Both the position numbers and the translations under genes were made by a program. From Lentimicrobiaceae bacterium (GTDB taxonomy: Bacteria; Bacteroidota; Bacteroidia; Bacteroidales; JAGONC01), in assembly GCA_030621075.1 (NCBI GenBank), contig JAUXII010000073.1, forward strand, positions 1-5,877: a stretch of 5,877 bases of DNA, written 5' to 3'. The notes under the pieces were generated by a model. It ran no database searches. It had not been told where the DNA came from and saw only the letters and a list, made by a program, of their open reading frames with translations. Positions 1 to 5,877 of the stretch are shown here, one piece after another. Every line of letters starts with the position of its first letter. Position 1 is the first letter of the stretch.

Positions 1-58
1 TTGATTCACATTATTAACTATAGGTGATAATCCGTAAAAAAAACATAAATACGTTCCA

Positions 59-775
59 ATGAATTGCATTGCTGTAGACGACGAACCATTAGCACTTGAA
101 TTGCTGGAAGATTTTATCAGCAAAGTGCCCTTCCTTAAGCTCAAAGCGCTCTGCAAAAATGCTTTTGAAGCTATAGAAGCACTGGAAAAAGATAAAATTG
201 ATTTGATTTTCCTTGATATTCAAATGCCTGATTTATCTGGCATACAGTTGTTTCGGTCATTAAGCAGCAAGCCGCTGGTTGTTTTCACAACAGCCTATAG
301 CAACTACGCTGTGGAGGGTTTTGATCTTGATGCAACCGACTACCTGGTAAAACCTTTTTCGTTCGACAGGTTCCTTAAGGCTGTAAGTAAAGCATACCGC
401 CAATTCAACAAACAGTATGCTGCTCCAATTATTTCCCGGGACAAAGAAAAAAAACCAATAAAGAAATTTATTTTTGTTAAAGAAGGAACCACTACTGTAA
501 AGATAATCCTTAATGATATTTTATACATTGAAGGATTAAAAGATTACATAAAAATATTCACAAGCGATAAAACCATACTTACATTGATGTCATTAAAAGC
601 CATGGAGGAAAAACTACCCGGTGACTATTTTGTTCGTGTGCATCGTTCGTATATTATTGCTGTTGCGAAAATCGATTCGATTGAGCGAAACCGTATTATT
701 ATTGGCAAAGAGTGGATACCTGTCGGGGATTTTTACAAAGAAAATTTTCAACGGATGTTGAAAAAATATGGTTGA
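59..775 (+). CDS. LytTR-family two-component response regulator
   Basis: This is a DNA-binding response regulator of the receiver-LytTR (LytR/AlgR) class, 238 residues, the usual length for the class. The receiver domain spans about residues 1-115. It shows the acidic pair D7-D8, the phospho-acceptor D53 in the context FLDIQMPD, the switch residue T77 and the invariant K98-P99 followed by F100. A lysine-rich linker (about 126-137) leads into a LytTR domain (about 138-236), with typical stretches such as DILYIEGLKDYIKI and FVRVHRSYII. Members of this family are phosphorylated by a membrane histidine kinase and bind paired direct repeats in promoters. The partner kinase is often the gene immediately upstream; only 58 bases are visible here, with stops in all three forward frames, so no partner can be confirmed. 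The ATG at 59 gives a complete receiver N-terminus. The regulated genes are unknown. Confidence 0.96.
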   Translation: MNCIAVDDEPLALELLEDFISKVPFLKLKALCKNAFEAIEALEKDKIDLIFLDIQMPDLSGIQLFRSLSSKPLVVFTTAYSNYAVEGFDLDATDYLVKPFSFDRFLKAVSKAYRQFNKQYAAPIISRDKEKKPIKKFIFVKEGTTTVKIILNDILYIEGLKDYIKIFTSDKTILTLMSLKAMEEKLPGDYFVRVHRSYIIAVAKIDSIERNRIIIGKEWIPVGDFYKENFQRMLKKYG

Positions 776-837
776 CCTGCCTGGGATCGATCAAAACAGA
801 CCCTCTATCTATTATTTCCCCGCTTCTGTATAAATGA

Positions 838-869
838 TTTGGAGCCTGTAATTATTATTTCAAATTTTG
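838..869 (+). promoter_or_regulatory. Predicted Bacteroidota-type promoter for the Spy-like/receptor pair
   Basis: A TTTG at 838-841 is separated by 20 bases from AAATTTTG at 862-869, which matches the Bacteroidota -7 consensus TAnnTTTG at all but the first base. The spacing fits the -33/-7 arrangement known for the primary sigma factor of this phylum. Transcription would start a few bases after 869 and give a leader of roughly 35-40 bases before the ATG at 913. It suggests that the genes from 913 onward are transcribed separately from the response regulator. It is a pattern match only. Confidence 0.5.
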
Positions 870-912
870 CATCATCAATAATTTAAGTCTCATTAATTAA
901 ACTATAAACAAA

Positions 913-1404
913 ATGAAAACAAAACATTATTTAATCGTATCAGGTGCTGTTGTAATTGGAATAATAATTGGCGTTGTGTTCAGTACAACAATTATCAAAA
1001 ATCAACAGGAACAGAGATTCAATGACAGAATGGGTTTCAACATGGAGCATAATGACTTTGGAATACGGGGCGGCTCACCCTATGCAAACTTCAACCACCA
1101 GAGAATGCCCCGCATGCAAAAAAACAGACCAATGCAAGGAATGAGAGGAGGCAATTTCGAACATGACCTCGTGATGAGGTATCTTGATCTTTCTGAAGAG
1201 CAACAAGAGAAAATAAAAACGATCAGAGAAAAAAACAGAATGAATATGGAGGAAACTTTTGAAAACCGCCATGGAAAATGGGACACCATGAGCAGTGAAA
1301 TTGATTCCATTTTAACTGATGAACAAAAAGAACAACTCAATGAATGCTGGGGAGGACGGCAAGGAAGAAAGAATTTCCGTGGACACCAGATGCGCAGGTT
1401 CTAG
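913..1404 (+). CDS. Membrane-anchored Spy/CpxP-like LTXXQ envelope protein, Met/His-rich
   Basis: This 163-residue protein has one N-terminal hydrophobic segment (about residues 7-28) without a clear cleavage site, so it is probably anchored in the inner membrane with the rest in the periplasm. Residues 36-85 form a low-complexity linker rich in Met, Asn, Arg, Gly and His. Residues 86-145 look like the helical hairpin of Spy/CpxP/CnrX-type proteins, with two LTXXQ-like motifs: LSEEQ at 93-97 and LTDEQ at 134-138. Relatives act as periplasmic chaperones in envelope stress or as metal sensors; either role would fit. A single Cys (C145) and a basic Gly/Arg/His-rich tail follow. The ATG at 913 places the hydrophobic segment correctly. 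The receptor gene begins 35 bases downstream on the same strand, so the two are probably co-transcribed. The family call is good; the ligand or client is inference. Confidence 0.8.
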   Translation: MKTKHYLIVSGAVVIGIIIGVVFSTTIIKNQQEQRFNDRMGFNMEHNDFGIRGGSPYANFNHQRMPRMQKNRPMQGMRGGNFEHDLVMRYLDLSEEQQEKIKTIREKNRMNMEETFENRHGKWDTMSSEIDSILTDEQKEQLNECWGGRQGRKNFRGHQMRRF

Positions 1405-1439
1405 GATAAATTCCCAACTACACACTATCAATTAGCAAC

Positions 1440-3926
1440 ATGAAGATCATAAGTAATTTATTCCTGACTAGTATTGTAATCGCTTTGCTTACCGGGTTTG
1501 TTTATTCATCATATGGGCAGGACCCACAAAGAAAAAGAAATTTTTCCAACATGCCAGCAGAGGGCGTGATCAACGGCCGTGTAATGGAAGAAGGCACCAG
1601 GGGGCCTGTGGAGTATGCAAATATTGTTCTGTACCGGACAAAGGATTCAAGTTTGGTAACCGGAACTGTGACCGGCCCGGATGGGTCGTTTAAGTTGGAA
1701 AAAGTCCCTTATGGCCATTTCTATCTTATCGCTAATTTTATCGGATACGAGAAAACATGGGTTAGCGATATAAAAATAACCCAAAAAAACAAACAGTTTA
1801 CAATCGGTGAAATTCAGCTAACGGCTGCTTCTACAAATATTGATGGAGTAGAAATTATCGCGGAAAAGGCCCATGTAGAATTCCGAATTGATAAAAAAGT
1901 AATAAACGTCAGTCAGGATATTATGGCTTCGGGAGCATCGGCTGTGGGGGTTCTTGAAAATGTACCTTCCATTGACGTAGACATTGAGGGCAACGTCAGC
2001 CTGAGAGGGACTTCCAATTTTCAGGTTCTGATTGATGGCCGTCCCAGTGTGCTTGATGGCAATGATGCGCTTCAACAAACCCCGGCCAGTATAATCGACA
2101 GGATTGAGATCATCACAAATCCTTCAGCAAAATATGACCCGGATGGAGTAGGAGGAATATTAAACATTATTTTGAAAAAACAAAAAAAGCCGGGTGTTAA
2201 TGGCGTAGTTAACGTCTCCGTCGGATCAGGAAATAAATATAAAGCGGATGCCTTGCTTAATTACCGGTCTAAAAAAATAAATCTGTTTGTGGGAGTTGAT
2301 TTTAACGACCGGCGATTCACCATGGAATCTAATTCGGTTAACGAAACGTATCGTTTGGATACTACTAATTACCGTATTTCTGATATGGCCGGCAACAGAG
2401 ACCGGGAAGGCTACGGAATTAAAGGTGGTCTGGATTATTACCTTACAGAAAGATCCACCTTAACTATTTCAGGAAAATATGGCGGTTACGGCTTTGAAAG
2501 GGACAATACTACATCCAGGCATATTTATACCGAACCTACAACCACAAATGATTATTCAAAATCACTTAATACCCTGAGCCGTGATGGAACATATCAAAAT
2601 CTTACAATAAATTATCAGCAACTTTTCGATGACAACGGCCATCAAGTGGAAGCAATGGCATATTATTCCAAACGAATAAGTGATAATTGGGAAGAGCAAC
2701 AGGATTTTATCACCGATGTTGAATGGAATAATATTGATGATTTGCCAGAAACCTTACAAACAACAGAGACCGGAACAAGGGATGAATTTCGAATAAAAGC
2801 AGATTACACCAGGCCCACCGGTGAAGATGGTTTGTTTGAGGCTGGCTATCAAAGCCGGTTCCGCTTTGAAAACAGCACATATCTTTTTCAGGATTATGAT
2901 CATTCAACAGGAGGCTGGATTGAAAACAATCTGTATAGTAACGAAATGGATTTTAAACGAAATATCCACTCCATTTACTCCACCTATTCAAATCAATGGA
3001 AATTTTTGGGTTACAAATTTGGGCTTCGTGGAGAATACACTGACAGGGAGATCAAAAATGTAAATACTGAATATGCTTTTGTCATCAACAGATTTGATTA
3101 CTTCCCATCAATACACCTTTCAACTCAGTTAAAGAATGACAATCAGGTATTTGCCAGTTACAGCAAGAGAATCGACAGGCCAAGGGGAAGGGAGCTTGAT
3201 CCCTTTCCAAACTACATGGGCCCTTATAACATCAGGGTTGGAAATCCTGAACTGGAGCCTGAATATATCGATTCGTATGAACTCGGTTATCAAAAACTCC
3301 TTAACAAGTCGTTCCTGTCACTGGAAGGATATTACAGGATAAATAAAAATAAGATTACCCGCATAATAACCTTACTGGAAGACGGTACTTTTCTACATAC
3401 TTATCAAAACCTTAACAAAGATTATTCACTCGGTGTGGAAATGATGGCCAACCTCAGCCTGACAAAATGGTTTATGGTAAATGCCAGTGCGAATGTATTT
3501 GATTACCGGCTCGAAGGTACCCTGGAAGATGAAGATATTGTAAAAAGCTCCACAAACTGGTCGGGAAAACTAAATACTACCCTTAAATTCAAGCATGATT
3601 TCCGTGTTCAGATTAGTGGGATCTATCGCGGCCCAAGTGTTACTGTTCAGGGAGAACGAGAGGGATATTTTGTTACCAGTTTTGCGCTGAGAAAAGATTT
3701 TTTCGATCATAAATTCAATGCCACCCTTTCTGTCAGGGATATGTTTAAAACCGCAAAATATGAATCAACATCTTCAGGCTCTGACTTTTATTCCTACAGC
3801 ACTTTTGTAAGAGAGGCCCCGGTCATCACACTTAACCTGAGCTATGTCATCAATAATTACAAAAAACAAAAAGGAGATAATGGTCAGTCGAGAGATTTGG
3901 AGGAGGATATGGAAGAAGACTTTTAA
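1440..3926 (+). CDS. TonB-dependent-receptor-like outer-membrane beta-barrel protein
   Basis: This is an 828-residue outer-membrane protein of the Bacteroidota type that joins a carboxypeptidase-regulatory-like domain to a receptor plug and barrel (resembling the outer membrane beta-barrel protein family 3). Residues 1-26 are a signal peptide, with likely cleavage at SSYG-QD. A CarboxypepD_reg-like domain covers about 44-130 (INGRV at the start, then PDGSFKLEKVPYG). A plug domain covers about 143-247, including IDGRPSVL near 198 and NPSAKYDPDGVGGILNI from about 227. The remainder alternates short aromatic-rich strands and polar loops, with the conserved GNPELEPE at 601-608. The last strand ends near residue 807 and is followed by a hydrophilic acidic tail ending in F828. 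Such proteins import or bind a substrate using TonB energy; the substrate cannot be read from the sequence. There is no SusD-like partner: the next gene is on the other strand. It is probably co-transcribed with the Spy-like gene upstream. Confidence 0.9.
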   Translation: MKIISNLFLTSIVIALLTGFVYSSYGQDPQRKRNFSNMPAEGVINGRVMEEGTRGPVEYANIVLYRTKDSSLVTGTVTGPDGSFKLEKVPYGHFYLIANFIGYEKTWVSDIKITQKNKQFTIGEIQLTAASTNIDGVEIIAEKAHVEFRIDKKVINVSQDIMASGASAVGVLENVPSIDVDIEGNVSLRGTSNFQVLIDGRPSVLDGNDALQQTPASIIDRIEIITNPSAKYDPDGVGGILNIILKKQKKPGVNGVVNVSVGSGNKYKADALLNYRSKKINLFVGVDFNDRRFTMESNSVNETYRLDTTNYRISDMAGNRDREGYGIKGGLDYYLTERSTLTISGKYGGYGFERDNTTSRHIYTEPTTTNDYSKSLNTLSRDGTYQNLTINYQQLFDDNGHQVEAMAYYSKRISDNWEEQQDFITDVEWNNIDDLPETLQTTETGTRDEFRIKADYTRPTGEDGLFEAGYQSRFRFENSTYLFQDYDHSTGGWIENNLYSNEMDFKRNIHSIYSTYSNQWKFLGYKFGLRGEYTDREIKNVNTEYAFVINRFDYFPSIHLSTQLKNDNQVFASYSKRIDRPRGRELDPFPNYMGPYNIRVGNPELEPEYIDSYELGYQKLLNKSFLSLEGYYRINKNKITRIITLLEDGTFLHTYQNLNKDYSLGVEMMANLSLTKWFMVNASANVFDYRLEGTLEDEDIVKSSTNWSGKLNTTLKFKHDFRVQISGIYRGPSVTVQGEREGYFVTSFALRKDFFDHKFNATLSVRDMFKTAKYESTSSGSDFYSYSTFVREAPVITLNLSYVINNYKKQKGDNGQSRDLEEDMEEDF

Positions 3927-3954
3927 CAGGATATAAATTGCAAGATAAAAAACT

Positions 3955-4365
3955 CTATTTCGTTTTCTTCTTGCTCACCCCGACATTTAATTTCCAAACA
4001 TTCACGGGGTCTACTAAAAATTCTCTCCATTGAATGTCGCCGGGTTTCAGCTCAAACTCCAGGTAATTATCATACCCTTCTTTCGTAAACAATTCTTCAG
4101 GCAGGGGATCGAATTCGTTTAAATAAGGACGATATTTATATGGGGTTAATTTAACAATGAGTATGTGTTCACTAATGTTTCTGAACTGAAATAATCTTTT
4201 CTCGGAGTCTGGTTGCCGCTCTGATGTAACATCAAGGACCTCAGTATAATTGTATACGATTTCTGTATCATTGTTTCCGGGAAATTTACTACTATTGAAA
4301 ACAAAACTGCTGATTATTAACAGGATAATAATGGATGAAACGGGAATGGAGCTTAGCTTTTTCAT
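3955..4365 (-). CDS. Small exported or membrane-anchored protein of unknown function
   Basis: I do not recognise this family. With the start chosen here (ATG at 4365) the product is 136 residues. It begins MKKLSS, followed by a hydrophobic core at about residues 12-23, giving a signal peptide or a single N-terminal anchor; there is no lipobox cysteine. The remainder is a soluble region of about 105 residues rich in aromatic and acidic residues, with alternating hydrophobic patterns (for example FQFRNISEHILIVKL and YLEFELKPGDIQWREFLVD) that suggest a small beta-rich periplasmic domain. It ends in a lysine-rich tail (SKKKTK). An in-frame TTG at 4389 would add eight residues, but it lies inside the predicted -7 element and would put charged residues ahead of the signal sequence, so I reject it. 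Its stop lies 28 bases from that of the convergent receptor gene. It has its own promoter and is divergent from the peptidase gene. Confidence 0.7.
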   Translation of the reverse strand: MKKLSSIPVSSIIILLIISSFVFNSSKFPGNNDTEIVYNYTEVLDVTSERQPDSEKRLFQFRNISEHILIVKLTPYKYRPYLNEFDPLPEELFTKEGYDNYLEFELKPGDIQWREFLVDPVNVWKLNVGVSKKKTK

Positions 4366-4383
4366 TTGATCGTGTTTTTTCTG

Positions 4384-4488
4384 GTTCAAAGTTAAAAGTT
4401 TAATTCAACTTACAACCGCCAACTGTCAATTGAAAAATGGTTCCTGTCGTTAAAACCCAACAGCTTGTAATTTGAAGCTTGCAGCTAT
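4384..4488 (-). repeat. Degenerate heptanucleotide-periodic array filling most of the divergent intergenic region
   Basis: Read on the minus strand from 4488 down to 4384, the sequence divides into exactly fifteen 7-base units without losing register. Three related blocks can be seen: CAAGCTT (4481-4475) and CAAGCTG (4467-4461), with the diverged CAAATTA between them; CAATTGA (4432-4426), followed by CAGTTGG, CGGTTGT and AAGTTGA down to 4405; and TTTTAAC (4397-4391) next to TTTGAAC (4390-4384). Units between the blocks are more diverged. About half of the units begin with C followed by A or G. The array contains the promoter of the minus-strand gene and the -33 element of the peptidase promoter. 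The individual units are weak, so this needs a periodicity test. Confidence 0.5.
4387..4415 (-). promoter_or_regulatory. Predicted promoter of the small minus-strand gene
   Basis: On the minus strand, TTG at 4415-4413 is followed after 18 bases by TAACTTTG at 4394-4387, a perfect match to the Bacteroidota -7 consensus TAnnTTTG. The predicted transcription start would fall at about 4382-4379, leaving a leader of roughly 15 bases before the ATG at 4365. The element overlaps the upstream in-frame TTG codon, which therefore could not lie on this transcript. The -7 element spans the junction of two 7-base repeat units. Confidence 0.6.
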
Positions 4489-4508
4489 CTTAATAATTCC
4501 TAAATTTG
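4479..4508 (+). promoter_or_regulatory. Predicted promoter of the secreted C1B peptidase gene
   Basis: TTG at 4479-4481 and TAAATTTG at 4501-4508 are separated by 19 bases. The -7 element is an exact match to TAnnTTTG, and the spacing is typical for Bacteroidota. Transcription would begin a few bases after 4508, giving an AT-rich leader of about 35-40 bases before the ATG at 4551. The -33 TTG lies at the edge of the heptanucleotide array. The arrangement is divergent with the promoter of the minus-strand gene, with about 85 bases between the two -7 elements. Confidence 0.65.
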
Positions 4509-4550
4509 CGTCAAATTAAAACTGATGTCTAATCAATAATTACAACTATT

Positions 4551-5756
4551 ATGAAATTTTATATTCTTTTATTCGTATTTGCAGGCATTATCACTGCATT
4601 TAATGCATTTGGGCAAGATGAAGAAAAAAAGCCCGAAGAAGAAGGTTACGTTTTTACCATTGAAAAAGAGGTTGATGCAACCTCAGTAAAAAACCAGTAC
4701 CGGTCCGGTACCTGCTGGTCTTTTTCGGCGATCTCTTTCCTGGAGTCTGAATTATTACGCATGGGCAAGGGAGAATATAATCTCTCGGAAATGTTCGTTA
4801 TCCGGCACGCTTATGGTGATAAGGCCAAAAAATATGTTAGAATGCATGGCAACCTTAACTTCGCCGGTGGAGGTGCTTTTCATGATGTAATCACTGTTTT
4901 TAAAGAATACGGGATGGTTCCTGAAGAAGTGTATGATGGTCAGGTTATTGGCGAAGAAAACCATATCCATGGCGAAATGGATAATGTTGTCAAAGCGTAT
5001 GTTAAAGCGGTTGTTGACAACAAAAACAAAAAGCTAACACCTGTCTGGTACCAGGGACTGGTTGGTATTCTCGATGCTTATCTCGGTGAAATCCCGGAAG
5101 AATTTGAATACAATGGCAAAAAACAGACTCCCAAAAGTTTTGCAGAAAGCCTTGGGTTAAACATGGACGATTATGTTGAATTATCTTCGTTCACACATCA
5201 TCCTTTTTATGAGGAATTTGTTCTGGAAGTTCCTGATAACTGGGAGTGGGGCCTTGTGTATAATCTCCCGATGAAAGAATTTAATGAGGTGCTTGATTAT
5301 GCAATTGATAAAGGATACACCATTGCATGGGGAGCTGATGTCAGCGAAAAAGGGGTCTCATGGAAAAATGGGGTCGCCATTGTTCCTGAAGTTGACATGC
5401 TGGACATGACGGATACGGAAAAAGAAAAATGGGAAGAGCTGACAGAAAAAGAAAAACAAGCTGCTTTATATAAATTTGATAAACCTGGCAGGGAAAAAAC
5501 AATTACACAGGAAATGCATCAGGAGGCTTTTGATAATTACAGCATGACCGACGATCATGGCATGCATATTACGGGTAAGGCCAAAGATCAAAATGGGAAT
5601 GAATATTTCATTGTGAAAAATTCATGGGGCGATAGTGGAAAATACGATGGTTATTTTTATGCATCCAGGGCTTTTGTGCTAATGAACACACTGGATATTA
5701 TGGTGCATAAAGATGCAATACCGAAGCATATCAAAAAGAAATTAAGTTTTGATTAG
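4551..5756 (+). CDS. Secreted C1B cysteine peptidase, bleomycin hydrolase / PepC-like
   Basis: This is a 401-residue papain-fold cysteine peptidase of the bleomycin hydrolase/aminopeptidase C group (C1B). The active site is complete: Q49 (oxyanion hole) and catalytic C55 in VKNQYRSGTCWSFS, H336 in DDHGMHITG, and N357 in VKNSWG. The roughly 280 residues between Cys and His hold the large insertion that separates this group from plain papain-like enzymes. Cytosolic members are usually about 440-455 residues and act as hexameric aminopeptidases. This one is shorter and has an N-terminal signal peptide (about residues 1-21, cleavage near AFG-QD), so it should act in the periplasm or outside the cell, probably trimming peptides. 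A charged segment at about 284-322 (DMTDTEKEKW onward) precedes the catalytic His. The ATG at 4551 places the signal peptide correctly, and a strong promoter match lies just upstream. The physiological substrate is unknown. Confidence 0.92.
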   Translation: MKFYILLFVFAGIITAFNAFGQDEEKKPEEEGYVFTIEKEVDATSVKNQYRSGTCWSFSAISFLESELLRMGKGEYNLSEMFVIRHAYGDKAKKYVRMHGNLNFAGGGAFHDVITVFKEYGMVPEEVYDGQVIGEENHIHGEMDNVVKAYVKAVVDNKNKKLTPVWYQGLVGILDAYLGEIPEEFEYNGKKQTPKSFAESLGLNMDDYVELSSFTHHPFYEEFVLEVPDNWEWGLVYNLPMKEFNEVLDYAIDKGYTIAWGADVSEKGVSWKNGVAIVPEVDMLDMTDTEKEKWEELTEKEKQAALYKFDKPGREKTITQEMHQEAFDNYSMTDDHGMHITGKAKDQNGNEYFIVKNSWGDSGKYDGYFYASRAFVLMNTLDIMVHKDAIPKHIKKKLSFD

Positions 5757-5764
5757 TACTTTTG
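5757..5764 (+). promoter_or_regulatory. Possible -7 element upstream of the glycosyltransferase gene
   Basis: TACTTTTG begins directly after the stop codon of the peptidase gene and matches the Bacteroidota -7 consensus TAnnTTTG at every fixed base. I see no TTG at the expected -33 distance, so the match is incomplete. If real, the leader to the ATG at 5831 would be about 60 bases, and the glycosyltransferase would be transcribed apart from the peptidase gene. Confidence 0.35.
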
Positions 5765-5830
5765 CTTATTGATACAACACGCTACCCGAAAGCCATAGAC
5801 TGAAATAACAAATTCCCAAAAACCAATAGG

Positions 5831-5877
5831 ATGAACCAGAAAAAGCTATCTGTTATAATTCCCGCTTACAACGAGGA
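5831..5877 (+). CDS. Family 2 glycosyltransferase, 5' fragment cut by the window edge
   Basis: Only the first fifteen codons plus two bases are present. They read MNQKKLSVIIPAYNE. The SVIIPAYNE segment is the hallmark first beta strand of GT-A-fold family 2 glycosyltransferases, where the nucleotide-sugar binding site begins. The acceptor and sugar cannot be told from this fragment; dolichyl-phosphate-mannose-synthase-like enzymes and polysaccharide synthesis enzymes share the same start. The gene begins 74 bases after the peptidase stop codon on the same strand. Confidence 0.8.
   Translation, partial: MNQKKLSVIIPAYNE

Noticed and set aside
1..27. Possible 3' end of an upstream histidine kinase gene
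   Set aside because: Forward frames stop within the first 27 bases, leaving at most eight codons, with no motif to choose a frame or a family.
50..58. Possible LytTR binding repeat (TACGTTCCA) just before the response regulator
   Set aside because: It matches only part of the usual LytTR-type half-site, and I found no second copy at the expected spacing.
1075..1340. Minus-strand open frames opposite the Spy-like gene
   Set aside because: They are rich in Ser, Phe, Leu and Cys, as expected for the complement of a Lys/Glu/Gln-rich coding region. The forward gene has clear family motifs.
1818..2078. Minus-strand open frame opposite the receptor plug domain
   Set aside because: The forward strand encodes conserved plug motifs here; the reverse frame shows no domain or signal.
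2821..3342. Two forward open frames inside the receptor gene (2821-3063 and 3136-3342)
   Set aside because: They lie wholly within the well-supported receptor gene in another frame, have no promoter or recognisable domain, and are explained as frame shadows.
1440..3926. SusC-type glycan receptor of a polysaccharide utilisation locus
   Set aside because: There is no SusD-like gene or glycan-degrading enzyme nearby, the length is about 200 residues shorter than typical SusC, and the barrel resembles a different receptor family.
3927..3954. Bidirectional terminator between the convergent genes
   Set aside because: The 28-base gap and its flanks show only a weak A/T-rich pairing and no GC-rich hairpin followed by a T tract.
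4755..4970. Minus-strand open frame opposite the peptidase
   Set aside because: It is entirely antisense to a complete peptidase gene and has no recognisable features.

Overview
The window looks like ordinary chromosome from a member of the Bacteroidota. It is AT-rich, its genes lack strong Shine-Dalgarno sequences, and several intergenic gaps carry the phylum's promoter signature (TAnnTTTG at -7 with TTG or TTTG about 18-20 bases upstream). Gene content agrees: a LytTR response regulator, a TonB-receptor-like outer-membrane protein with a carboxypeptidase-regulatory-like N-terminal domain, and an exported bleomycin-hydrolase-type cysteine peptidase. I cannot place it below phylum level.

Layout, left to right. 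A receiver-LytTR response regulator (59-775, +) is followed by a 137-base gap with a plausible promoter. Next comes a probable two-gene operon: a membrane-anchored, Met/His-rich Spy/CpxP/LTXXQ-type envelope protein (913-1404, +), then 35 bases later an 828-residue outer-membrane beta-barrel receptor of the CarboxypepD_reg-like / plug / barrel type (1440-3926, +). A small exported protein of unknown function (ATG start; 3955-4365, -) converges on the receptor gene. It is divergent from a secreted C1B (bleomycin hydrolase / PepC-like) peptidase (4551-5756, +). The right edge cuts into the first codons of a family 2 glycosyltransferase (5831 onward, +).

The most unusual thing I can see is not a gene. 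The divergent intergenic region at 4384-4488 reads on the minus strand as fifteen degenerate 7-base units in unbroken register. The predicted promoter of the small minus-strand gene lies within these units, and the -33 element of the peptidase promoter does too. This also argues that the small gene starts at ATG 4365 and not at the upstream in-frame TTG.

Functionally, the Spy-like protein and the barrel receptor probably work together in the envelope (metal handling or envelope stress is an inference). The regulator may or may not control them, since nothing in the sequence links them beyond adjacency. I see no mobile element, CRISPR array, tRNA or rRNA, and no convincing hairpin terminator. 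I found no clear evidence of a wholly new multi-gene system.
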